DNA of 5,552 bases from Rhodospirillales bacterium (GCA_023266795.1 JAHFPI010000128.1:1-5552), one strand, 5' to 3'; positions 1 through 5,533 are shown, numbered from the stretch's first letter. Translations and numbers: made by a program. The notes: generated by a model from the sequence alone, not told the origin.

Positions 1-564
1 TCTGGTGCTGCAAACACCACTGCGGTATCGCTGATGAAAATCGCCAACGACATCCGCCTGCTCGGCTCCGGCCCGCGCTGCGGCATCGGTGAAATCCACC
101 TGCCGGAGAACGAGCCCGGCTCCTCCATCATGCCCGGAAAAGTCAACCCGACACAGTCCGAGGCTATGACGATGGTCTGCACGCAGGTCATGGGCAACCA
201 CACCACGATCACTATTGCCGGCAGCAACGGGCACTTCGAACTCAACGTTTTCAAGCCCGTTCTGATCTACAACCTGCTGCAGTCCATCCGCCTGCTGGCC
301 GACGCCTGTCGCAGCTTCACGGATAACTGCGTCGTCGGGATAGAGGCCAATACCGACCGCATCAAAAAACTCCTGAACGACAGTCTGATGCTCGTCACCG
401 CCCTCAACCCCGTCATCGGCTACGACAACGCTGCAAAAATCGCTAAAAAAGCGCTGCATGACGGCAAGACGCTGAAGGAAGTCGCCGTTGAACTCAAGCT
501 TCTCAGCGCGGATGATTTCGACAAGGCCGTGCGGCCGGAAATGATGATTGGAACCCGTGACTGA
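1..564 (+). CDS. fumC: Fumarate hydratase class II (fumarase C), C-terminal part, 5' end outside window
   Basis: Fumarase C interconverts fumarate and L-malate in the TCA cycle; it is a cytosolic, iron-independent homotetramer. The frame is open from base 1, so the first 187 codons seen here are the C-terminal part of a protein usually about 460 residues long. The superfamily signature GSSIMPGKVNP is at 118-150, on the loop that carries the catalytic serine in characterised fumarases. It is preceded by GPRCGIGEI and LPENEP and followed by TMVCTQVMGN, all typical of class II fumarases rather than argininosuccinate lyase or aspartase. The C-terminal domain is intact, with NPVIGYDNAAKIAKKA and the ending VRPEMMIG. 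The stop codon lies inside the start of the next gene, which suggests co-transcription. The promoter is outside the window. Identification is firm; aspartase is the only close alternative and fits less well. Confidence 0.96.
   Translation, partial: SGAANTTAVSLMKIANDIRLLGSGPRCGIGEIHLPENEPGSSIMPGKVNPTQSEAMTMVCTQVMGNHTTITIAGSNGHFELNVFKPVLIYNLLQSIRLLADACRSFTDNCVVGIEANTDRIKKLLNDSLMLVTALNPVIGYDNAAKIAKKALHDGKTLKEVAVELKLLSADDFDKAVRPEMMIGTRD
537..540 (+). promoter_or_regulatory. Ribosome binding site for the ribbon-helix-helix gene (supports TTG start)
   Basis: GGAA lies 7 bases upstream of the TTG at 548, inside the last codons of fumC. It favours TTG 548 over GTG 557, whose nearest GGAA is only 3 bases away. 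The motif is short, so this is a modest argument. Confidence 0.4.
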
Positions 565-781
565 CAAAAGCATCAAACGCTCCGTCACCGTCGCCGGACA
601 CCGCACCAGCATCACGCTGGAAGGCGCGTTCTGGAGTTCATTAAAAGAAATCGCCGACAAACGCGGACAGTCTATCAACGCGCTGATTGCCGAAATCGAC
701 AAACAGCAGCCGGAGAACCTTTCGAGTGCGCTTAGGGTGTTTATATTGGCGTATTACAAGTCAAAAGCACTGTCATCCTGA
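548..781 (+). CDS. Small ribbon-helix-helix domain protein (RHH_4-like)
   Basis: A 77-residue protein whose centre, KRSVTVAGHRTSITLE (about residues 10-25), followed by FWSSLKEIADKRGQSINALI, resembles the alphaproteobacterial ribbon-helix-helix family. The short beta strand with HRTSITLE would be the DNA-contacting ribbon and the next two helices the dimer core. Such proteins often lie next to fumC, as here. DNA binding is inferred from the fold; no target is known. The start is uncertain. TTG at 548 has a GGAA at 537-540 with 7-base spacing. GTG at 557 would give a protein three residues shorter but has poorer spacing from a GGAA at 550-553. Either start overlaps the end of fumC (17 or 8 bases), which indicates translational coupling. 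The last codons (L, S, S and stop) are formed by the first bases of the inverted repeat at 771-843, so the natural C-terminus may have been altered by repeat insertion. Confidence 0.85.
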   Translation: MEPVTDKSIKRSVTVAGHRTSITLEGAFWSSLKEIADKRGQSINALIAEIDKQQPENLSSALRVFILAYYKSKALSS

Positions 782-843
782 GCGAAGCGAAGGATATCCT
801 CTGTCGCAACCTGACAAGATTTTTCGCTTCGCTCAGAATGACA
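771..843. repeat. Long imperfect inverted repeat with GAGCGAAGCGAA core, between convergent genes
   Basis: The arms 771-795 and 819-843 pair over 25 positions, with one C-A mismatch (777/837) and two G-T wobbles (792/822 and 793/821). The loop is 23 bases (796-818). Each arm reads TGTCAT, C or T, then CTGAGCGAAGCGAA outward to inward. A third, single arm occurs at 5454-5480, so this is a dispersed element and not a private terminator. It sits exactly between the convergent ribbon-helix-helix and methyltransferase genes, overlapping the stop codon of the former and ending 7 bases before the latter's stop. A bidirectional transcription end is plausible, but neither side has a clean T-tract: plus-strand transcripts run into AAAAAAG, and minus-strand ones meet only TTTT a few bases out. 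Similar repeats with this core are, from memory, common between genes in several bacterial groups. Confidence 0.9.
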
Positions 844-850
844 AAAAAGT

Positions 851-1738
851 TTAAGGCTGCGCCTTTTCATCCACTAAAATTTCATCCACCCGCAAAGCAT
901 CCGCCAGCTTGTTCTTCGCGCTGCCGGGGCGGAGGGGTTGTTGTTGGCTGGCGTGGGGTGCCCAGCCGATTGTGTAGATGACCTGAAACGTCGCGGGGAC
1001 GCGGCCTTCGGCATCCGCAAATTTTTCAAGATAGAGCCGCGCCGTTTCGAGCAGCACCGCGCGTTGCGTCGGTTTCTTCAGGCGGTTATGGGTGGCGTTG
1101 CTGGCGCCCATACCGCGCAGATCCTGCATGAGCTTCAAAGGATCGGAATAATGCACCGTGATCGTGTCGCTATCCACCACCGGCAGGGCGAAGCCGGCGC
1201 GCTGCATCAGGACGCCTATGTCATGGGCATCGGCAAAAGGGGACACGCGGGGGCTGGCGCCGCCGGTCACCGCCAGCTCCGCCTCCATCAGGCATTGGCG
1301 CAGTTCTTTTAAACTTTCGCCGCCGAGCAGCGCCGCCAGAAACAGTCCGTCCGGTTTAAGCGCTTGTTTTATCTGTAACAGCGCCCCCGGCAAATCATTG
1401 ACCCAGTGCAGATTGAGATTGCTCACCACCGCATCGAGGCTGGCGGCACGGAAAGGCAGAAACTCCTCATCGGCGACGACAGCCGCGCCCCCTACCTGAC
1501 GCGCCATCCCGAAAGACGTGTCCATGCAAATGACCCGCTGCGTCCCTGCCCGCTTTTGCAGATGGCCCTCAAGAGAGTTGCCGAGCGCAACGATCAGCGG
1601 AAACTCTTTCCTGATAACATCCAGACGGTCGGCAAGGCGGTCGGCGACATCGGCGAACAGGAAATCGTGATGACGGATATTCCGTGCGGCGCGGTCACGG
1701 CGCTGCCGCAGCAGGCGGCGGTCGAAAACCGCTATCAA
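851..1738 (-). CDS. NDUFAF5-family SAM-dependent methyltransferase-like protein
   Basis: A 295-residue protein that lines up along its whole length with NDUFAF5 (C20orf7), the mitochondrial complex I assembly factor. Matching blocks are FDRRLLRQRRDRAA (5-18), ADEEFLPF (89-96), LHWVNDLPGAL (110-120), LKPDG (127-131), GGESLKELR (139-147), DLRGMGASNA and VPATFQVIYTIGW near the end. Human NDUFAF5 hydroxylates an arginine of NDUFS7; the bacterial counterpart would be NuoB, but that role is inferred here. The fold is a class I methyltransferase, yet motif I is degenerate: LGNSLEG (52-58) replaces LGCGxG, so ordinary SAM binding is doubtful. The TTG start at 1738 is supported by the family N-terminus beginning right there and by GAAAGG 6 bases upstream. 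It overlaps the stop of the 904-residue gene by 4 bases (TTGA), so it is probably translated from the same mRNA. BioC is the main alternative name and fits less well. Confidence 0.9.
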   Translation of the reverse strand: MIAVFDRRLLRQRRDRAARNIRHHDFLFADVADRLADRLDVIRKEFPLIVALGNSLEGHLQKRAGTQRVICMDTSFGMARQVGGAAVVADEEFLPFRAASLDAVVSNLNLHWVNDLPGALLQIKQALKPDGLFLAALLGGESLKELRQCLMEAELAVTGGASPRVSPFADAHDIGVLMQRAGFALPVVDSDTITVHYSDPLKLMQDLRGMGASNATHNRLKKPTQRAVLLETARLYLEKFADAEGRVPATFQVIYTIGWAPHASQQQPLRPGSAKNKLADALRVDEILVDEKAQP

Positions 1739-4449
1739 AGCTGGCCTTTCGGTTTTTCGCCGGAAGGGTGCGGCGGCGTCAATTCCAGATGCGCCTGCTT
1801 GTTTTTCAAAAGGGACTGGGCGATCGCATCAATGTTTTTTTCTACTTTCTTGATGTCGGAGGTGCGCCTGACCTGCATTTTGGCCTGCGCATAGCTCTGT
1901 CTCAGGCGTTTGCCCGCCGGCGGCGCTACCAGTTCGTTGATTATCTGCTGAACGGCGGCGCTTGGCGGCTGCGCCTGCTGCGGCAGGGGCAAGGGGATTT
2001 GCGGCGCTGGCGGCGGAACAACGGCGCCCGCTGCCGGCCCGCGCTGCCCCAGGATGCGCGACGGCACGCCGGAGTAGCCGGCAGCCAGCGTCTCCACGGC
2101 AATTTTTTCGGTAGACAGGGTAAAGTTCTGGTATTTCTGCTGGCCCATATCAAGCCGCGAAGACATGCTGTGCGCGACATCCGTCCGCATGCTCAGCTGC
2201 GACAGCATTTTTATCGTATGCCCGCCGAAAGAATAAAAACGGTGGGCAAAAGCCATCTCCACGAGACGCTTCTGGAGCATATAGGTCACGGTCCGGCTGT
2301 TGTCAGCCTCCGCCGCAGAAGCCACCGTGAAAGGATATACCCGCTGCGGCGTCACGCCGATATGCGTAAAAAAGCTTTCTCCCAGCTGGGAGACCTGATC
2401 CACCGCCACGCCGAACTTGCCGGCAATAAAAGCCTTGGCGTCGTCAATCGTCAGGACATCCTTGGGCAGCATGAAGCTGGGCGCATTGAACGTCGCTCCC
2501 TGCCCGCCGATGCGGTTCGGCACCGGCAGTATTTTCGGGTCGAGCGCCACCAGCAGGTTATTATCCCAATCCCGCGTGATGGGGAGAATAACCGCGATAT
2601 TCTCGACCCCGTCGTCGGTCACGATGAATTCGACATCCTGCGCCGACAGGCCGCGCGTCTGACGCCCGACCTTGCCTTCCTCGATAAAGACCGCCTTGAC
2701 CGGCTTCAGGTGAACGGGCCCGGTTTTCTCTTCCACGAATGTCGTGCGCTCGACGTCTCTCAGCACATCTTCAGGATCAACGGCTCTGATCGACTGCCGC
2801 GCCAGTTTGGGCATGACTTCCCCGATCCAGCGCGGAAAAGGCATATTATGCCGCCGCATGAGATCAAAAACATGCATTTCCAGCCGTGGCTCCGGCAGGA
2901 GGCCCACCTGGGCGGCGAGGAGAATACTGGCGGCATCCAGCTCGGTAATCGTTCCCAACTCGGTAAAAGCTATATCCTTGTCGGCCTGAAGGGACCAGGA
3001 AGTTTTTTCAGGATTTTCCACCTCGATAAAAACCGGCTCAATCGCTTCGTCAATACGGTCAGGCGCGGGAAAGTACGTTTCCCCGACATACCAGCCGTCA
3101 TCCCTTTTGGGCCGCAGGCTTGCATAGGTGCGCACATAATCGAAAATCATCTTGCGGTTGGCTTCGACATCGTCCGACATGCTGACCGTCGCCATCGTGA
3201 TCGGCTCGATCAGGTGACCCGACCATTTCTTGCCGTCAAGGTTTGGGCTGCCCCGCGAGACGGCGTTGACGATCGGGCGCGGATAGCCGCTGCGGACAAA
3301 AACAACCAGCCGGTTGTCCGAGGTGATCCGGTATGGCACGATATCGCAATATTCCCCCGGACGCTTGACGAGTTCATGCAGGGCGCCGCTCTTTTTATCG
3401 CGCACGACCATGATGTGCAGGTCGCCGACCGGATTCTGGGAGGGACGGCGCTCTTCCAGCAGCAGGCTTTGCTTGTCGGCCACTTTCTGCGCCACTATAA
3501 AATAGTTCGTGGCGGGATAGCCCAGCGGCTTGTAATCTTCGGAATAGAGCTGGAAACGCCCCTTAAAGCAGTTCTTGACTACCCACGGGTTCCAGTGCGG
3601 CGCGGAAAACACCATGCGCATGCCGATTTTGGCGCACTCGCGGCGGTAGTCCTGCCAGGTGAAGAACGTGTATTCCTGCCGGATCTCCTTGTTCCAGTTT
3701 GCGCGGTAATTCTTGCGGTGCACGAATTCAAGCGCCCACTTGTGCGGCAGGCGGAACAGCCGCGTCCCCTCGCGCCGTGGCCGCAGTTCCTCAATAAAAA
3801 ATCCTTCGCACCCGCCGGCAGGCAATGGCCGCGCGGACTGGGAAAAAAGCACCAGCAGGTCTGCGTCGGACAAGTGCAGCAGGTCCTTGCCCGTGCTTGG
3901 CGTATTCGGCAGCTCCAGCTGTACAAATTCATCGTCCGGCGGCTTGATATAATCGCGGATGAGCATGATGCCGCCCGGCTTCAGCTTGCGGATCTGCTTT
4001 TCCAAAAGCTGGTTGACCTCATCCGCGTTATAGCCGGCGGCGGAATAAACGCCGTGCAGCATATTGGAATTGATGATCCCGTCGACGGATTCATCCTCGA
4101 AATCCGGCAGGGAAATATCCGACTGGCGGAACGACAGGTTCGGCAGGGCGTAAGTCTTGCGGGCAAATTCAATGGCGGCGGGGTCGCGGTCGATGCCGAT
4201 GACCTCGGCGCGGGGATTGAGCAGCGCCAGAACATACGTCACCTCCCCCGACTCGCAGCCCATATCGGCAATGCGCGCGCCGGAGGGCAGCAGGAAGTGG
4301 GCGGAAATCAGCGCGGCCTTCTGCTGGATGTACTCCGGCATCTCGATCACGTGCCGCTGGCGTGCAGCGTCGTCCTTCGCCCGTGAGGAAAAGTTCTTGA
4401 TGCTCGCGGCGATTTGCTCGTTAATCTCTGTTTTATCGATTTTGGACAC
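1735..4449 (-). CDS. 904-residue protein: N-terminal SAM methyltransferase domain fused to a long unassigned region with possible tandem Nudix-like folds
   Basis: I do not recognise a named gene. Residues about 45-180 form a class I methyltransferase: motif I IADMGCESG (60-68), the acidic end of strand 2 GIDRD (85-89), QSDIS (109-113), and LKPGG (156-160). Residues 180-322 look like a methyltransferase extension (HWNPWVVKN 285-293; YPATNYFIVAQK 311-322). Residues about 343-530 and 605-755 each resemble a Nudix fold without a Nudix box. The first has NRLVVFVRSGYPRP (379-392), then WSGHLIEP, then YFPAPDRIDEAIEPVFIE (459-476). The second has NNLLVALD (630-637), LPKDVL, then LGESFFTHIGVTPQRVYPF (689-707). 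A proline-rich linker (805-829) leads to a charged, probably helical tail (847-885). There is no signal peptide or membrane segment, so it should be cytosolic. The GTG start has AAAAGG 7 bases upstream. It is the first gene of a two-gene operon. Substrate and reaction are unknown. Confidence 0.85.
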   Translation of the reverse strand: MSKIDKTEINEQIAASIKNFSSRAKDDAARQRHVIEMPEYIQQKAALISAHFLLPSGARIADMGCESGEVTYVLALLNPRAEVIGIDRDPAAIEFARKTYALPNLSFRQSDISLPDFEDESVDGIINSNMLHGVYSAAGYNADEVNQLLEKQIRKLKPGGIMLIRDYIKPPDDEFVQLELPNTPSTGKDLLHLSDADLLVLFSQSARPLPAGGCEGFFIEELRPRREGTRLFRLPHKWALEFVHRKNYRANWNKEIRQEYTFFTWQDYRRECAKIGMRMVFSAPHWNPWVVKNCFKGRFQLYSEDYKPLGYPATNYFIVAQKVADKQSLLLEERRPSQNPVGDLHIMVVRDKKSGALHELVKRPGEYCDIVPYRITSDNRLVVFVRSGYPRPIVNAVSRGSPNLDGKKWSGHLIEPITMATVSMSDDVEANRKMIFDYVRTYASLRPKRDDGWYVGETYFPAPDRIDEAIEPVFIEVENPEKTSWSLQADKDIAFTELGTITELDAASILLAAQVGLLPEPRLEMHVFDLMRRHNMPFPRWIGEVMPKLARQSIRAVDPEDVLRDVERTTFVEEKTGPVHLKPVKAVFIEEGKVGRQTRGLSAQDVEFIVTDDGVENIAVILPITRDWDNNLLVALDPKILPVPNRIGGQGATFNAPSFMLPKDVLTIDDAKAFIAGKFGVAVDQVSQLGESFFTHIGVTPQRVYPFTVASAAEADNSRTVTYMLQKRLVEMAFAHRFYSFGGHTIKMLSQLSMRTDVAHSMSSRLDMGQQKYQNFTLSTEKIAVETLAAGYSGVPSRILGQRGPAAGAVVPPPAPQIPLPLPQQAQPPSAAVQQIINELVAPPAGKRLRQSYAQAKMQVRRTSDIKKVEKNIDAIAQSLLKNKQAHLELTPPHPSGEKPKGQL
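1745..1750 (-). promoter_or_regulatory. Ribosome binding site for the NDUFAF5-like gene
   Basis: On the minus strand GAAAGG lies 6 bases before the TTG start at 1738, inside the last codons of the upstream gene. It supports the non-ATG start and reinitiation through the TTGA overlap. Confidence 0.6.
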
Positions 4450-4456
4450 GGCTTTG

Positions 4457-4462
4457 CCTTTT
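4457..4462 (-). promoter_or_regulatory. Ribosome binding site for the 904-residue methyltransferase gene
   Basis: AAAAGG on the minus strand lies 7 bases before the GTG start at 4449. It supports GTG as the true start; no in-frame ATG comes before residue 37, which is just ahead of the methyltransferase fold. Confidence 0.6.
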
Positions 4463-4475
4463 ATACCCCTCGTAC

Positions 4476-4504
4476 TGTATAGACTATTTTAATACGGAAA
4501 ACAA
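4476..4504 (-). promoter_or_regulatory. Candidate sigma-70 promoter for the minus-strand methyltransferase operon
   Basis: On the minus strand TTGTTT (4499-4504) and TATACA (4476-4481) are separated by 17 bases. Transcription would begin near 4469, giving a leader of about 20 bases that contains the AAAAGG ribosome site. Spacing and location are ideal, though the -35 hexamer matches consensus in only four of six positions. This is a prediction from pattern only. Confidence 0.5.
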
Positions 4505-4531
4505 GGCATAAGAAGCCCAATTCCTTACATC

Positions 4532-4560
4532 TTGAAAACAAATGATTTTTCAGATACATT
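4532..4560 (+). promoter_or_regulatory. Candidate sigma-70 promoter for comF, possibly giving a leaderless mRNA
   Basis: TTGAAA (4532-4537) and TACATT (4555-4560) are 17 bases apart. Six bases separate the -10 hexamer from the ATG at 4567, so the expected start of transcription falls at or next to the A of the start codon. No Shine-Dalgarno-like purine run precedes that ATG (the bases are TTTCCCGT), which fits a leaderless transcript. The promoter is back to back with the one at 4476-4504. Confidence 0.45.
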
Positions 4561-4566
4561 TCCCGT

Positions 4567-5325
4567 ATGCAAGCTGCCTTAAAGAAAAAGAGCGCCTTCT
4601 CCGCCCTGTGGGGAGCCGCGATCGATGTGCTGCTGCCGCCGCGCTGTCTGGCGACCGGCGAGATTGTCGATGCGCCGGGCATGATCAGCCCCGCTTTCTG
4701 GGCGCAGCTGCAATTCGTCGAAGCTCCGTTCTGCAAGGCCTGCGGCATCCCGTTCAGTTTCGACATCGCCAATGACTCCCTCTGCGCCGCCTGCATGGAC
4801 CGGGAGCCGGTATTCGATAGCGCCCGCTCCGCCGTGATCTACAACGAGGCCAGCCGCAAGATGATCCTGTCATTCAAATACGGCGACCGGCTCCATGCCG
4901 TCCATACTTTTGCGCCGTGGATGCTCCGCGCCGGACGGGAGATGATCGGTCAGGCGGATTTTATCGTCCCCGTCCCACTGCATCACCGGCGGCTGCGCGA
5001 GCGGAGGTTCAACCAGTCCGCCCTGTTGGCGCAGGAAATCGCCAAGAAAAGCGGCAAGCCCCATGCCTATATCCCCGACGCCCTGCGCCGCACCCGCCAC
5101 ACCGTTCCACAACAGGGACTCAATTTCAAGGAGCGCGGCAAGAACGTACAGGGCGCCTTCGCGGTGAACGAAAAATATTCCCTGAAAAACAAAACCATCC
5201 TGCTAATCGACGACGTCTTCACCAGCGGCGCGACACTGAACGAATGCGCGCGGGTGATGAAAGCGGCCAAGGCGGAATGCGTGAGTGTGCTAACGATTGC
5301 AAGGGTGACGAAGGAAGAGTTTTAG
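4567..5325 (+). CDS. comF: ComF family phosphoribosyltransferase-like protein
   Basis: A 252-residue cytosolic protein of the ComF/GntX family. In Gram-positive and some Gram-negative bacteria ComF is needed for natural transformation (uptake or handling of incoming DNA); in most alphaproteobacteria its role is unproven. The N-terminal half carries the zinc-ribbon region: PPRC (C27), CKACG (C56, C59) and CAAC (C73, C76). The partner of C27 is missing because the usual CxxC reads CLAT, a variant I believe is common in alphaproteobacteria. The core follows with FKYGD (103-107), VPVPLHHRRLRERRFNQS (134-151) and the PRPP-binding loop LIDDVFTSGAT (213-223), the PRTase hallmark. Length is normal for the family. 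The start ATG at 4567 agrees with the usual distance to the cysteines but has no visible ribosome site. It is divergent from the methyltransferase operon and has no plus-strand partner close behind it. Confidence 0.93.
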   Translation: MQAALKKKSAFSALWGAAIDVLLPPRCLATGEIVDAPGMISPAFWAQLQFVEAPFCKACGIPFSFDIANDSLCAACMDREPVFDSARSAVIYNEASRKMILSFKYGDRLHAVHTFAPWMLRAGREMIGQADFIVPVPLHHRRLRERRFNQSALLAQEIAKKSGKPHAYIPDALRRTRHTVPQQGLNFKERGKNVQGAFAVNEKYSLKNKTILLIDDVFTSGATLNECARVMKAAKAECVSVLTIARVTKEEF

Positions 5326-5341
5326 CCGCCCTCATTACACC

Positions 5342-5383
5342 ATGCCGCACGCATGTCCCACATGCAAAGCATGGTTGCGGCAT
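5342..5383. repeat. Compound hairpin downstream of comF
   Basis: ATGCCGCA (5342-5349) pairs perfectly with TGCGGCAT (5376-5383). Inside it GCATGT (5351-5356) pairs with ACATGC (5360-5365) around CCC, and alternatively CATGC (5361-5365) pairs with GCATG (5369-5373). The nested and competing pairings suggest a structured transcript end or a palindromic intergenic repeat. It begins 17 bases after the comF stop. Confidence 0.5.
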
Positions 5384-5389
5384 CCATGG

Positions 5390-5422
5390 ACGCCGGAATA
5401 AATCCGGCGTGGCAGGACTTTT
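5390..5422 (+). terminator. Probable comF terminator or REP-like palindrome
   Basis: ACGCCGG (5390-5396) and CCGGCGT (5404-5410) form a perfect 7-bp GC-rich stem with a 7-base loop, AATAAAT. A run of four T (5419-5422) follows 8 bases later, which is further than in a strong intrinsic terminator. The CATGGACGCCGG...CCGGCGT layout also resembles dispersed palindromes common between alphaproteobacterial genes, so it may be a repeat that also ends transcription. Confidence 0.5.
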
Positions 5423-5453
5423 GTATAAGCGATATAAAATTTTCTAGCTAATT

Positions 5454-5480
5454 TGTCATTCTGAGCGAAGCGAAGAATCT
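5454..5480 (+). repeat. Single arm of the GAGCGAAGCGAA repeat
   Basis: These 27 bases match the reverse complement of the right arm of the 771-843 element at 26 of 27 positions, and its left arm at 24 of 27. No opposing arm is present before the window ends, so this is a solo half-element or a truncated copy. It lies in the gene-free stretch between comF and the right edge (5326-5533). Confidence 0.85.
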
Positions 5481-5506
5481 CGGTCATTCAATTTACTCCA
5501 ACCCCT

Positions 5507-5522
5507 TTGATCATTTGATCAA
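5507..5522. repeat. 16-bp palindrome TTGATCA-TT-TGATCAA
   Basis: TTGATCA (5507-5513) and TGATCAA (5516-5522) form a perfect 7-bp inverted repeat with a 2-base centre. The same bases also read as two tandem copies of TTTGATCA (5506-5521). It ends 11 bases before a possible start codon at 5534, a position suitable for an operator or a small 5' UTR structure. No regulator can be assigned. It differs from the FNR box TTGAT-N4-ATCAA, since the spacer here is 6. Confidence 0.4.
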
Positions 5523-5533
5523 GCAAAGCGCCC

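Noticed and set aside
771..843. CRISPR repeat unit
   Set aside because: Only inverted arms and one distant solo copy are present; there is no series of direct repeats with regular spacers and no cas gene.
938..1894. Overlapping plus-strand open frames of 113-162 codons opposite the NDUFAF5-like gene
   Set aside because: They mutually overlap, have compositionally biased translations, and lie antisense to a gene with full-length family similarity.
1684..4386. A 900-codon open frame on the plus strand, antisense to the large methyltransferase gene
   Set aside because: It uses exactly the same triplets read in reverse, so it stays open whenever the sense gene avoids TTA, CTA and TCA codons. 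It ends at a sense TCA (Ser22). Its translation is rich in R, H and Q with no recognisable motif, while the sense strand has clear methyltransferase motifs, ribosome site and promoter.
4917..5447. A 176-codon plus-strand frame overlapping the second half of comF
   Set aside because: It is an out-of-frame shadow of the PRTase domain. The visible motifs (FNQS, LIDDVFTSGAT) are in the comF frame.
5453..5487. TTGTCA inside the solo repeat as a -35 element for a downstream gene
   Set aside because: No acceptable -10 hexamer lies 16-18 bases downstream (AATCTC is found).
5507..5522. FNR/FnrL box
   Set aside because: The half-sites TTGAT and ATCAA are present but separated by 6 bases instead of the required 4.
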